Shown here: positions 43,985-52,908 of the stretch, in pieces
How positions within the stretch are numbered: position 1 is the stretch's first letter
How the letters are laid out: every line of letters starts with the position of its first letter
Source of the DNA: JACVRN01 sp036389255
GTDB taxonomy: Bacteria > Acidobacteriota > Blastocatellia > Pyrinomonadales > Pyrinomonadaceae
Length of the DNA: 64,000 bases
Reading direction: 5' to 3'
NCBI GenBank assembly: GCA_036389255.1
Contig: DASVQI010000024.1
Coordinates: forward strand, 434,001 to 498,000
The notes under the pieces: generated by a model
What the model was told of the DNA's origin: nothing
Databases searched by the model: none
Seen by the model: only the letters and a program-made list of their open reading frames with translations
Made by a program: the position numbers and the translations under genes

Positions 43985-44178
43985 CTTTTCACCAAAAAAG
44001 TGCTCCCGGCCCACAGGGCTTGAATTCCGGAGCACACCACAGGCCGCGATTTCACGCGACAGTTAAACTTAACTGATAAAGCATTTAACCCGACATGTCA
44101 AACCGAACATGAAAGTAATTCTCGCCTCCGCAGTTTCCCCGTAAAAACAGGAGAGATTATTGGATGCGCCCGCGCGCT

Positions 44179-45534
44179 TTAACGCTCGCCGCGAACCTGT
44201 ATGCCGAGCGCCCGCATGCGGCGATAAAGATGGCTGCGGTCAACGCCCATCAGCTCGGCAGCGCGAGAGACGTTGCCTTCCGCCTCCATCAGCTTTCTCT
44301 GTATGAACTCGCGGTGGTAGGCGTCGGTGGCTTCTTTGAAGGAGGGAAAGCGGAACGAGGCGGCGGGCGGCTCTTCGCCTCCGAGGGAGGGCAGGTCTGC
44401 GACGGTGACTTTCACTTTTGAGTGCATGATGCAGACGCGCTCGACCGTGTTCTTTAGCTCGCGCACGTTGCCCGGCCACGAATAGCTCTGAAAAGCAGCC
44501 ATCGCATCGTCCTCGAAGCGCTTGGGCCGCCTGCCGTAGGCTGTTGAAAACCTGCGGTTGAAATGCTCCACCAGAAGCGGAACGTCTTCGAGCCGCTCAC
44601 GCAAAGGCGGCAACTCGAACGGGATGACGTTCAGGCGATAGAAGAGGTCTGAGCGAAAGGTTCCCTGCTCTATCAAAGCGTCAAGCCGTTTGTTGGTGGC
44701 GGCCAGCACGCGCACGTCAACTCTGGCGCTCTGCGTCGAGCCGACGGGCTCGAATCGCTGCTCTTCCAGCACGCGCAGGACTTTCGACTGCACGCGCGGG
44801 CTCATGTCGCCAATCTCGTCCAGAAAGAGCGTGCCGCCGTCGGCCAGCTCAAACTTTCCCTTGCGGGCAGAGGTCGCGCCAGTGAAAGCGCCTTTGACGT
44901 GGCCGAACAGCTCAGACTCTATAAGCTCTTCGGGAATCGCGGCGGAATTTACTTCCACGAAGGGCTCGCCCGCGCGTCTCGATTGAGCATGAAGCGCACG
45001 CGCCACAAGCTCCTTGCCGGTTCCGGACTCGCCGTAGATGAGCACGCGCCCATCCGTAGGCGCTACGACCTCTATCTGTTTTCTGAGGGCGCGCATGGCT
45101 ACAGACTCGCCAATCATTGCATATTCGCGGTCAAGCTCACGCGAGAGTTGGCGGTTGACCTCTTCGAGCCTCTTCTGCTTGATGGCGTTGCGAATCGTCA
45201 GCACCGTCTTCTCAATCGAGAGAGGCTTTTCTATGAAATCGAACGCGCCTAGCTTGGTGGCGCGCACCGCCGTCTCTATGTTGCCGTGGCCGGAAATCAT
45301 CACCACCGCCGATTCCGAGCCTGCTGCGCGCAACTGCCTGAGCGTTTCAAGCCCGTCTATGCCGGGCAGCCACACGTCCAGCAACACGCAGCCGAACGCG
45401 CGCCGCTCCACGGCCTTCAGACACTCCTCGCCGGATGAGGCGGCGTCTACCACGAAGCCCTCGTCCTCCAGCACAGCGCGCAAAGTCTCGCGTATGCCGC
45501 GCTCGTCATCAACAATGAGAATGGAATCGGACAT
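44179..45534 (-). CDS. ntrX: Sigma-54-dependent response regulator, NtrX-type
   Basis: 451 residues. Receiver domain with DDE cluster and phospho-acceptor Asp53 (LLDVWLPGID); AAA+ domain with GESGTGKELVARAL, ELFGHVKGAFTGAT (the GAFTGA loop that contacts sigma-54) and GGTLFLDEIGDM; C-terminal Fis-type helix-turn-helix (GNVSRAAELMGVDRSHLYRR). Paired with the NtrY-like kinase 96 bp upstream, so probable NtrYX two-component system acting on sigma-54 promoters. Targets and signal unknown; in proteobacteria NtrYX links nitrogen and redox state. rpoN is not in the window. Confidence 0.92.
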   Translation of the reverse strand: MSDSILIVDDERGIRETLRAVLEDEGFVVDAASSGEECLKAVERRAFGCVLLDVWLPGIDGLETLRQLRAAGSESAVVMISGHGNIETAVRATKLGAFDFIEKPLSIEKTVLTIRNAIKQKRLEEVNRQLSRELDREYAMIGESVAMRALRKQIEVVAPTDGRVLIYGESGTGKELVARALHAQSRRAGEPFVEVNSAAIPEELIESELFGHVKGAFTGATSARKGKFELADGGTLFLDEIGDMSPRVQSKVLRVLEEQRFEPVGSTQSARVDVRVLAATNKRLDALIEQGTFRSDLFYRLNVIPFELPPLRERLEDVPLLVEHFNRRFSTAYGRRPKRFEDDAMAAFQSYSWPGNVRELKNTVERVCIMHSKVKVTVADLPSLGGEEPPAASFRFPSFKEATDAYHREFIQRKLMEAEGNVSRAAELMGVDRSHLYRRMRALGIQVRGER

Positions 45535-45632
45535 CTTAAGAGTCTAGAGAGTCCGGAGAGTCTGGAGAGTCTGGAGAGTCAAGAAGCGTTCTTCTCTATA
45601 GACTCTCCAGACTCTCTGGACTCTACAGACTA
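45535..45632. repeat. Intergenic hairpin element, type C copy 1 (GAGTCTGGA nonamers)
   Basis: GAGAGTCTGGAGAGTCTGGA on the left, GACTCTCCAGACTCTCTGGA on the right, centre AAGAAGCGTTCTTCTCTATA. It fills the ntrY-ntrX gap. Reverse-complemented, its centre is nearly identical to that of the element at 61276. Confidence 0.82.
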
Positions 45633-47906
45633 CGTAGTTATGGGTAGTTCAATAATAAACTTCGCTCCGCGCGGGCGGTTCTGTTCGGCGCGTATGCGGC
45701 CGTTGTGCTCGTTCACGATGCGCTGGACGATTGCCAGCCCGAGGCCGGTGCCGCGCTCTCTGGTGGAGAAATATGGCTGAAAGAGGCGCGTGAAATCTTC
45801 ACGCGGGATACCGTGGCCCGTGTCCGTGACTTCTACCAGAAGCTGCCCGCGCGCGTGGTCGTGCGCGGTGGCGATGGTGATTCGCCGCTCTCCGGCTACT
45901 GCGGCCAGAGCCTCCAGAGCGTTGTCAATCAGATTCACAAGGACGCGGCGCATCTGCTCCTTGTCCAGCATGGCAGGCGGAAGCGTGCGCGCCAGCCGCA
46001 CGTCCATGCGTATGTCTTCCAGCCTGTCTTCATAAAGCGTCACGGCCTGTCGCACCACTTCGTTCAGGTCGGACGCTTCAAGGCGCGCGTGCGGCAGCCG
46101 CGCAAAGCGCGAGAACTCGTCCACCATGGCCTTCAGGCCCGCGACCTCGCGGGTAATCGTGGAGGTACATTCCTCTACGACTCGCCCCACACGCTCGCGC
46201 TCTTCTGCCGCAAGCTCTCCGTTTGCGCCTTTGCCGTTTGAGCCGTTGCCGCCTGCGCCGCCGTTATCTGCGCCGTTTGAAGCGCGTCTGAAATTCTTGG
46301 CTATGCGCTCGGCCGAAAGCTGAATCGGCGTCAGAGGGTTTTTAATCTCGTGGGCCATGCGGCGCGCGACCTCGCTCCATGCTGCGGTACGCTGCGCGGC
46401 CAGAAGCTCCGATAGGTCTTCAATCACCAGCACCACGCCTGCGCCGTTCGAGCTGCGGAGCGCCGTCGCGGTCAACGCCACAGGAATAGAGACTCCGTCC
46501 TGCGTGGAGCCGCGAGCCAGCTCCGTCTGCTCCGAAGCCTGTCCCATGCGGCGCGCGCGCCTGAGCAGTCGTTCTAGTATCAAGCGGTCGTCCGTGCTTG
46601 TAATCCCTGAGAGCGCAGCGCCGGGCGAAGGCAAAGGCGCAAGCCGGAGCATGGCTGCGGCTGCGGCATTGATGGTCGTCACGCGGTCTTCGCCGTCGAA
46701 GGAGACTACGCCCGTCGAGAGCGATTCGAGCACAGTCTCTATGTAGTTGCGCCGTTCTTCTATGGCCAGATTCTTCTCGCGCAACTCTTCGGCGTTGGAT
46801 TCCAGCCGCCTGCGGTTCTCTTCCAACTGCGCCGTCATCTGATTGAACCTTGCGACCAGCAGCGCCAGCTCGTCGTCCGCCACAGTCGTCACGCGATAGC
46901 TCAGGTTGCCGCTCGCGACCTCGTTCGAAGCTTCGGCCAGCGCTAGAATCGGAGTGGCGAGCCCGCGCCCCAGATGTATAGCAATCCAAGTGACGCCGAA
47001 AAGCTGCAAGAGCGTGAAGAGGCCGAGCGTTGAAAGACCGAGTTGCCGCACCTTTCGCTGCCGCGCCTTCAGCTTTTCGTATTCGGCCTTGGAGGCCAGT
47101 ATCGTCTTGGCTGAGTTCGAGTCGCTGTATTTGGCCGGAGCTACCAGCAGTTGACGATTTTCGTTGACGGGCGCGACGACCACGTCATAGCCCCTTCCGT
47201 CCGTCAGCTCCTTATCCGCGCCGTTCGAGTCCCTTGCCGTCTCAAGCGTCTGTTCCAGCTCCCGCAATTCTTCGGGCGAGAGCTTGGCCGTGCTTTTCAA
47301 CAACAACTCGCCTCGCGGCGTGACAAGCTCTATGGCAGACAGGTTCCCTTTCTCTACCAGACCGGCCAGCACCTGTTCCGTCTCAAGCTCCGGACTCTCG
47401 CGCAGCATGAGCGCCATCATGGCTGCGGACTCTCGCACCGACTGCGTCTGATGCTTGACCACGTCCTCCTGCAACTGCCTCGCTTCTGCCATCACCTCTT
47501 CGGGCAGCCTGCCGAACCACCTTTCGAGCGAGCGGTTGAGGAAGAGAAAGGAGAACACGGCCATCGCCGTTATCGGCAGCAGGCTGAGCGAGATGAAATA
47601 GACCACTAGCCGCGTCTTAATCTTGGAGCCGAGCCGTCGCTCGCGTCTTTCACGACGCAGCTTCAGCAGGCTGCGAACGAAGATGAAAGCGAAGACGATG
47701 AAGGCTATGAAGTTGAGCGACGAGAGAGCGTAAAGAAGCAGCGTCTCGGAAGCCGTCTCGGTCGGCACAATCTGGTAGAGGCTGAAGACCTGTAAGGCAA
47801 CCAGCAGAGAGAGCAGCGAGAGCACAAGCGTACCCAGCAGCCACGGCGCTGTGCGCCTGCGCTGCCTGTCTTCTCGTATCTTCCCGTTGTCTACAGGTTC
47901 CTTCAT
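45630..47906 (-). CDS. ntrY: NtrY-like membrane histidine kinase
   Basis: 758 residues. Membrane helices at ~22-42, ~50-75 and ~100-125, and again near 290-310; HAMP (~320-370), PAS (~385-500: ETVLESLSTGVVSFDGEDRV), HisKA with ARRMAHEIKNPLTPIQLSAE (catalytic His) and a HATPase domain (NLIDNALEAL, DTGHGIP, GTGLGLAIVQRI). A Gly/Asn-rich loop (NGADNGGAGGNGSNGKGANG) lies between HisKA helices and is unusual. It phosphorylates the adjacent NtrX. The stop is TAG joined to a hairpin element. Divergent from the CPBP protease gene. Confidence 0.92.
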   Translation of the reverse strand: MKEPVDNGKIREDRQRRRTAPWLLGTLVLSLLSLLVALQVFSLYQIVPTETASETLLLYALSSLNFIAFIVFAFIFVRSLLKLRRERRERRLGSKIKTRLVVYFISLSLLPITAMAVFSFLFLNRSLERWFGRLPEEVMAEARQLQEDVVKHQTQSVRESAAMMALMLRESPELETEQVLAGLVEKGNLSAIELVTPRGELLLKSTAKLSPEELRELEQTLETARDSNGADKELTDGRGYDVVVAPVNENRQLLVAPAKYSDSNSAKTILASKAEYEKLKARQRKVRQLGLSTLGLFTLLQLFGVTWIAIHLGRGLATPILALAEASNEVASGNLSYRVTTVADDELALLVARFNQMTAQLEENRRRLESNAEELREKNLAIEERRNYIETVLESLSTGVVSFDGEDRVTTINAAAAAMLRLAPLPSPGAALSGITSTDDRLILERLLRRARRMGQASEQTELARGSTQDGVSIPVALTATALRSSNGAGVVLVIEDLSELLAAQRTAAWSEVARRMAHEIKNPLTPIQLSAERIAKNFRRASNGADNGGAGGNGSNGKGANGELAAEERERVGRVVEECTSTITREVAGLKAMVDEFSRFARLPHARLEASDLNEVVRQAVTLYEDRLEDIRMDVRLARTLPPAMLDKEQMRRVLVNLIDNALEALAAVAGERRITIATAHDHARGQLLVEVTDTGHGIPREDFTRLFQPYFSTRERGTGLGLAIVQRIVNEHNGRIRAEQNRPRGAKFIIELPITT

Positions 47907-47930
47907 AAAAACAGTTTACCAAAAAACGCT

Positions 47931-48011
47931 GGTCAGTACCGCCTTGCGGTAGCGGGCGGGTTATCAAGCCGCAGTGTAGACCTGCTCGCTACCGCAGGCG
48001 GTACTGACCTG
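47931..48011. repeat. Intergenic palindrome, type G copy 1
   Basis: GGTCAGTACCGCCTTGCGGT on the left faces ACCGCAGGCGGTACTGACC on the right (one unpaired base), loop ~25 nt. Lies between ntrY and the CPBP gene, which are divergent. Confidence 0.8.
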
Positions 48012-48040
48012 TGCTCGATATTCAGGTAGAATGGCTGCCC

Positions 48041-49096
48041 ATGCCCATGAATCTCTCCGAAATCTTCTTAAACAGGTGGGGCAGGCTGCGAAGCGGCTGG
48101 CGCTTGCTCCTGTTCGTAGTCATCAACTTCGTTCTGACTGGAGTTTTGTTCCAACTCTTATCAATAGGCTATCTACTGCTTCGCAGCCGTGGCGCGGCAG
48201 GAGCGCCCGGATTTCTGGGAGGCCCGTGGGGCTGGGTGCTTCAGTCTACGGTGCTGCTGGCGGCGGCGACCGTGGCCGGGCTCGTTTGCGCGAAGCTGTT
48301 CGAAGGGCTGCCCGCGCGCTCGCTCGGCTGGACGCTACACAGGGGATACCTGTTCGACTGGCTCAAGGGAACGCTGGTGGGCGCGCTTTCGCTAGTGCTG
48401 GCGGCCCTGATAATTTTTGCGAGCGGGGGCTACAGGTTCACCTTCGCGGCATCGGATTCGGGCGCGGTACTCAAGACGATTATCTTCTCCGGGCTGGTCT
48501 TCATCATCGCGGCCGCAGCCGAAGAGGCGCTCTTTCGCGGCTATCCTTTGCAGACGATGACGCGCGCGAGGCTGGCTATGGCAGGTCTTGTCCTGACCTC
48601 TCTCGTCTTCGCCTACGTACATAAGGACAATCCGAATAATCCGCCGGGGCTTCCGCCTTTCACTTACCTTGGGCTCTATTTCGTCAACTTTCCGTTTATC
48701 AACACGACGCTGGCGGGCGTGTGGCTGGCCGTGGCCTACCTGCGCACGCGAAGCCTCTGGTTTCCGCTCGGAGTTCACTGGTCTTGGAACTGGACTATGG
48801 GCTCGCTGCTAGGGCTGCCCGTTAGCGGCATAGAAGCCCTGACGCCCGCCCCGCTTTTGCGCGCGGCCGACTTGGGGCCTCACTGGCTCACGGGCGGTGC
48901 GTACGGCGTAGAAGGCGGCGCGGCTTGCACGCTTGCGATTCTGGCTTCGACCATCTTCATCTGGCGCACACGCGCCCTTTCGGCTACGCCCGAGATGCTG
49001 AGCCTGACGGATAAAGAGAACCCCGGACAGGATGTGTCTCCCGGCTCTGAACTTTCTGAAGCAAGCCTCGCGGGAGAAGACCGAACGTACCTGTAA
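48041..49096 (+). CDS. CPBP-family intramembrane metalloprotease (Abi/CAAX-like)
   Basis: 351 residues from ATG at 48041 (ATG at 48047 also possible). Seven to eight membrane helices. Family motifs: AAAEEALFRGYPLQTM (EExxxR), FAYVHKDN (second motif His) and GVHWSWNWTMG (third, HxxxN/D-type). Some relatives are CAAX prenyl proteases, others process bacteriocins or anchor regulators; the substrate is unknown here. The C-terminal ~35 residues are hydrophilic and Ser/Glu-rich. It is divergent from ntrY. Confidence 0.88.
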   Translation: MPMNLSEIFLNRWGRLRSGWRLLLFVVINFVLTGVLFQLLSIGYLLLRSRGAAGAPGFLGGPWGWVLQSTVLLAAATVAGLVCAKLFEGLPARSLGWTLHRGYLFDWLKGTLVGALSLVLAALIIFASGGYRFTFAASDSGAVLKTIIFSGLVFIIAAAAEEALFRGYPLQTMTRARLAMAGLVLTSLVFAYVHKDNPNNPPGLPPFTYLGLYFVNFPFINTTLAGVWLAVAYLRTRSLWFPLGVHWSWNWTMGSLLGLPVSGIEALTPAPLLRAADLGPHWLTGGAYGVEGGAACTLAILASTIFIWRTRALSATPEMLSLTDKENPGQDVSPGSELSEASLAGEDRTYL

Positions 49097-49260
49097 ACAA
49101 ATTCGTAAGCGCCTTGTTAACGCTCTGTTAGCAAAGAGCGTCTTAGTGGTCGGAGAGGCAATTAGCTTTTCCGTACCTTCAAAAACCGACGAGAAGCTTA
49201 AAAGGAAGGTATTTTTTTGAGACGGCTTGAAGCTTGGCCGTCAGGTTCGCAGGGAGAGTA
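49097..49260. promoter_or_regulatory. Leader of the ECF sigma operon
   Basis: 164 bp with a short hairpin (ACGCTCT/AGAGCGT, 49121-49142) and GGGAGAG just before the start codon. An extracytoplasmic-type promoter may lie here but none was identified by eye. Confidence 0.35.
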
Positions 49261-49854
49261 ATGTCTGAGATTGAAGCGACCGGCGATTTGCTTCTCTTCG
49301 CCGGGGAACGTGACAAAGTGGCTTCTGCTGCCCCCGTGACTGCCATCTCTCCCGATGCGTCGCTCGTTGAAAGTGTGCGTGGTGGCGACACAGATGCGTT
49401 CGGCAAGCTCTATGCTCTTTACTCGCCGATGGTGCATGGAATCCTGCTCGCCCGCGTGCCGCGCTCGGAAGTTGACGACCTGGTGCAGGACATCTTCCTC
49501 GTAGCCTTGAACCGGCTGAACACCTTGCGCGACACGAATGCTTTCGGCGGATGGCTGGCCATGATTGCGCGCAACCGCGCGATGGATTTTTACCGCCAGT
49601 CGCGCGTCACCGAAGAACTCTCTGAAGAGATGGCCGGAAGAAGCTTTCACGACACGGAGGCGCGTGAAGTGCTGGCTGTGATTCGACAGCTTCCGGAAGC
49701 TTACAGGGAGACGTTGGTGCTTCGCTTGGTTGAAGGCATGACCGGGCCTGAGATAGCGGAGAGAACAGGGCTCAAGGCGGAGTCCGTGCGCGTCAACCTG
49801 CATCGCGGCATGAAAATCCTGCGCGAGCGGCTGGGAATTACGGAGACAGTATGA
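49261..49854 (+). CDS. ECF-type RNA polymerase sigma factor
   Basis: 197 residues. Sigma region 2 (FGKLYALYSPMVHGILLARV, then VDDLVQDIFLVAL, FGGWLAMIARNRAMDFYRQ) and region 4 (QLPEAYRETLVLRLVEGMTG, EIAERTGLKAESVRVNLHRG). It redirects RNA polymerase to a small regulon. GGGAGAG lies 3 nt before ATG 49261. The stop overlaps the next gene (ATGA), which encodes a membrane-anchored probable anti-sigma factor, so coupling is tight. Confidence 0.93.
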   Translation: MSEIEATGDLLLFAGERDKVASAAPVTAISPDASLVESVRGGDTDAFGKLYALYSPMVHGILLARVPRSEVDDLVQDIFLVALNRLNTLRDTNAFGGWLAMIARNRAMDFYRQSRVTEELSEEMAGRSFHDTEAREVLAVIRQLPEAYRETLVLRLVEGMTGPEIAERTGLKAESVRVNLHRGMKILRERLGITETV

Positions 49855-50423
49855 AAGACGATTACCTGTGGGATAAGTCCGGCGAGCCCGACCCGGAGAT
49901 AGAGCAACTGGAAAACCTGCTCGGCGGGCTTCGAAGCCGACGAACCGCGAAGGATTTGATGCCCGCCGTCGAGAAGCTTTCGCGCAAGGGAGCGCGCACC
50001 TTCCCGAAATGGCTCTCTGTCGCTGCGGCCGTAGCCTTCGTCCTGCTCGCGCTCGGCGTCTTCAACGTCATACAGCGCCAGTCGGTAAAGCAGTTTAGTG
50101 ATTCGCAGTTCGTGATGCTTAATCCCACATCGCCCGAGCCGCCCGTTGAAGTCGCGGCTCCGGCGGGCGGCTCAGGCGAGACGAGTCAGCCGGAGAGCGA
50201 GAAGCCTTTGGCTGCCGCAGCGCAGAACGAGAAGCGTACGTCCTTGGAAACTCGACGCCGGAACATCGCCAGAAAACGCGAAGCTTTCCTCAACCGGCAG
50301 GAGCAGACGGAAGGCTTGATGGCGAAAGAGCAGCTTTTGAAGGCGCTTCAGATAACGAGCAGCAACCTTGATATTGTACAGAAGCAGGTTCAGGGCGACG
50401 AGAAACAGGGCCCATCATCTTAA
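49851..50423 (+). CDS. Probable anti-sigma factor with one membrane helix
   Basis: 190 residues. Cytosolic ~60 residues including PDPEIEQLENLLGGLRSRRT, which looks like the sigma-binding N-terminus of acidobacterial anti-sigma proteins, then a helix at ~55-75 (WLSVAAAVAFVLLALGVFNV), then a long Ser/Glu-rich outer part with helical tail. No zinc HxxxCxxC motif is present. Function inferred from the 4-bp overlap with the sigma gene and topology, not from family match. Confidence 0.72.
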   Translation: MKDDYLWDKSGEPDPEIEQLENLLGGLRSRRTAKDLMPAVEKLSRKGARTFPKWLSVAAAVAFVLLALGVFNVIQRQSVKQFSDSQFVMLNPTSPEPPVEVAAPAGGSGETSQPESEKPLAAAAQNEKRTSLETRRRNIARKREAFLNRQEQTEGLMAKEQLLKALQITSSNLDIVQKQVQGDEKQGPSS

Positions 50424-50443
50424 ACCGAAGGAAGTATCAGCAG

Positions 50444-51022
50444 ATGAAAGAAGCAGTCATGAAATCTCTGGCGAACAGGGCCATCAAGCTGGCCTTAGCC
50501 GCCGTCCTCTTCACCCTCGCATCGGCCATCGTGCAGGCGCAGGAGCCAGCGCGGCTGCAACTGACGATGCTTGACGCTCTTGAGCCGCGCGCCGACCAGA
50601 CGCTCAACATCACCATGGACGGCAAAGTCCTGCAACTTGCGCTCAGGTTTCTCTCGGACAAGAAGCCGAACGAGGCCAAGATAAAAGAGGCGGTGGCAGG
50701 GATACGCGGCATCTACGTCAAGAGGTTCGGCTTCGGGCAGGACAATCTCTTCACAGCCGCAGACGTTGAGCCCATTCGCTCGCAGTTGCGCTCTCCCCTC
50801 TGGTCACAACTCGTGGAAGTCAGAAGCAAGAAGGAAGGCCAGAACATTGATGTCTTCACGATGATTGAAGGCGGCAAGATTAACGGCGTCGCCATCATCG
50901 CCATGGATAGAAGGCAGGTCACGGTAGTCAACATTGTCGGCCCCGTGGACGTAGACAAGCTGACGGAACTCAGGGGCAACTTCGGCATACCGGACTTTGT
51001 AGTTAACGGAGATAAAAAGTAA
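50444..51022 (+). CDS. Exported DUF4252-type protein
   Basis: 192 residues. Signal peptide ending near IVQAQE. The rest matches DUF4252: ALEPRADQTLNITMDGKVLQ, AVAGIRGIYVKRFGFGQD, WSQLVEVRSKKEGQNIDVF and VAIIAMDRRQVTVVNIVGPV. The family is small, exported and without known function. 20 bp after the anti-sigma gene and 14 bp before a relative, so the four genes form one unit. Confidence 0.78.
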   Translation: MKEAVMKSLANRAIKLALAAVLFTLASAIVQAQEPARLQLTMLDALEPRADQTLNITMDGKVLQLALRFLSDKKPNEAKIKEAVAGIRGIYVKRFGFGQDNLFTAADVEPIRSQLRSPLWSQLVEVRSKKEGQNIDVFTMIEGGKINGVAIIAMDRRQVTVVNIVGPVDVDKLTELRGNFGIPDFVVNGDKK

Positions 51023-51036
51023 GGGGAGCGCTCGCC

Positions 51037-51594
51037 ATGCGAAGGCACAGACTTTTCATACACGTACTCGTTCTGCTCACGATTCTCTCCCTCGGCTACT
51101 CCAGAGCGGCGGCGCAGAATAGCGGCGGCAACGGCTTCGACGCCATCACCAAACACCTGAAGACGCGTTATCAGGCTAGGAAGAAGAGCATACCATTTCT
51201 GGGTCTTGCCAAGTTCGCCGTGCGCATAGTCAAGCCCGCAGGAGTCAAGAGCATAAACCTCTCTCTCTTTGAAGACCTGAAGGACACGGGCGAGTTGACC
51301 GACAACGAATTGAGCGGCCTGATGCGAAACGCGCTGAGCCCGGAATGGCAGCCGCTCGTCAGCGTGAGACAGCGAAACGGCGAACAGCTCTACATCTACG
51401 CAGCAGAGGCGGGCAAGGACGTGAAGCTCGCCGTGCTGCTCATCAACCAGCGCGAAGCCGTGCTTGCGCGCGTCAAGATTGACCCGAACGCCCTCAGAAG
51501 ATTTCTAGACGACCCGAAGATAATGGGAATCTCACTGGGCGACAACCGCCAGCAGCAGGCATTTCAGTCAAATCAGAGCGACACGGAAAAGTAG
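51037..51594 (+). CDS. Second exported DUF4252-like protein
   Basis: 185 residues. Signal peptide ending SRAAAQ. Related to the preceding protein: GVKSINLSLFEDLKD, WQPLVSVRQRNGEQLYIYA, VKLAVLLINQREAVLARVKI. Tail is Gln/Asn/Ser-rich. Probable tandem duplication, now diverged. Ends at a 28-bp perfect hairpin. Confidence 0.72.
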   Translation: MRRHRLFIHVLVLLTILSLGYSRAAAQNSGGNGFDAITKHLKTRYQARKKSIPFLGLAKFAVRIVKPAGVKSINLSLFEDLKDTGELTDNELSGLMRNALSPEWQPLVSVRQRNGEQLYIYAAEAGKDVKLAVLLINQREAVLARVKIDPNALRRFLDDPKIMGISLGDNRQQQAFQSNQSDTEK

Positions 51595-51605
51595 AGACGG
51601 GAAGA

Positions 51606-51667
51606 GTAAACAGCAGACATCCCCTTGCTTTTGAGATTACAAAAGCAAGGGGATGTCTGCTGTTTAC
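51606..51667. terminator. Perfect 28-bp hairpin at a convergent junction
   Basis: Positions 51606-51633 and 51640-51667 are perfectly complementary (begins GTAAACAGCAGACATCCCC, ends GGGGATGTCTGCTGTTTAC), loop of 6 nt. No U tract, so termination is unproven; it may block readthrough or protect 3' ends. Confidence 0.8.
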
Positions 51668-51679
51668 GCTTTAGCAGCT

Positions 51680-52825
51680 TTACCGTTCGTCAATCGGAAC
51701 GTAGGCCACGTTTCGCGGCCCCGTGTACTCTGCGCGCGGGCGTATGATGCGGTTGTTGGCGTACTGCTCAAGTATGTGACCCGTCCAGCCGGAGATGCGG
51801 CTGACGGCGAAGATGGGCGTGTAAAGCTCAAGCGGAATGCCCATCATGTAATAGGTCGAGGCGGAATAGAAATCTACGTTCGGATACAATCCCTTCTCGC
51901 GCATGACTACCTCTTCGACGCGGCGCGAGATGTCGTACCATTTGGTGTTTCCGGCTCGCTCTCCAAGCTCTTTTGAGAATCGCCTGAGGTGGGTTGCGCG
52001 CGGGTCTTCCGTCCTGTAGACGGCGTGGCCAAAGCCCATAATCTTTGCCTTGGTAGAGAGCGCGTTCTTGATGTAGCTCTCCACGTTCTCCACTTCACCT
52101 ATGGCCAGAAGCGTCTTCATGACGTTGGTGTTCGCGCCGCCGTGGAGCGGCCCGGAAAGAGCCGCAATCGCCGCCGTCACAGAGCCGTAGATGTCCGCAA
52201 GCGTCGCAGCGACAACGCGCGACGTAAAGGTAGAAGCGTTAAGCTCGTGGTCTGCGTGAAGAATCAGGCAGACATCGAAGAGCCGCGCGTCCTCTTCCGA
52301 AGGCATCTCCCCGCGCAGCATGTATAGAAAGTTGGTGGCTATGTTCAGCTCGGGCTTCGGCTTGACCGGCTCCTTGCCTTCCCTCAGACGGCCTATGACC
52401 GCGACAATCGTGGGAAGCTGTGCGGTCAGTCGCGTCGCCGTGCGCAAGTGGCCTTCGCTGGTCTGGTCGCGCGCGCCCTTGTCATAAAAATCGAGCGCGG
52501 AGACGACCGTGCGCAGCGTATCCATGGGCTCGGCGTCCGAGGGCAGCCGCCGCATCAAATCCAGAATCTCTTCCGGCAGCTCGTAGCACTGGCCAAGCTG
52601 ACGTTTAAGCTCTTCCAGCTCCGCGCGTCTGGGCAGGCGGCCATGCCAGAGCAGGTATATGACCTCTTCGAAGGTGGAGTTCTGTGCAAGGTCGTGTATG
52701 TTGATGCCTTCGTAGATTAGCTCGCCGCGCTCGCCGTCCACATCGCCAATGGCCGTTGTTGCAGCCACAACTCCGCGCAACCCGGCAGCGCTGGCCGTTC
52801 CCCCGGCAGTCTTCGTGTCGCTCAT
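51680..52825 (-). CDS. Citrate synthase
   Basis: 381 residues, type used in many bacteria (also 2-methylcitrate synthase group). ALSGPLHGGANTNVM supplies the catalytic His, GFGHAVYRTEDPRA the second His and YSASTYYMMGIP the region next to the Asp. C-terminal RPRAEYTGPRNVAYVPI is canonical. It condenses oxaloacetate with acetyl-CoA, entry to the TCA cycle. The start MSDTKTAGGTASAAG; 83 bp separate it from the SAM hydrolase gene upstream on the same strand. Confidence 0.93.
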   Translation of the reverse strand: MSDTKTAGGTASAAGLRGVVAATTAIGDVDGERGELIYEGINIHDLAQNSTFEEVIYLLWHGRLPRRAELEELKRQLGQCYELPEEILDLMRRLPSDAEPMDTLRTVVSALDFYDKGARDQTSEGHLRTATRLTAQLPTIVAVIGRLREGKEPVKPKPELNIATNFLYMLRGEMPSEEDARLFDVCLILHADHELNASTFTSRVVAATLADIYGSVTAAIAALSGPLHGGANTNVMKTLLAIGEVENVESYIKNALSTKAKIMGFGHAVYRTEDPRATHLRRFSKELGERAGNTKWYDISRRVEEVVMREKGLYPNVDFYSASTYYMMGIPLELYTPIFAVSRISGWTGHILEQYANNRIIRPRAEYTGPRNVAYVPIDER

Positions 52826-52908
52826 TCTTTTCTGTCCTTGTTAAAGTATAAAGCGAAGATAGCAAAGAGATTGATGGGTGACAAGTGAGCAAGAGGAAAG
52901 CTGCCTGC

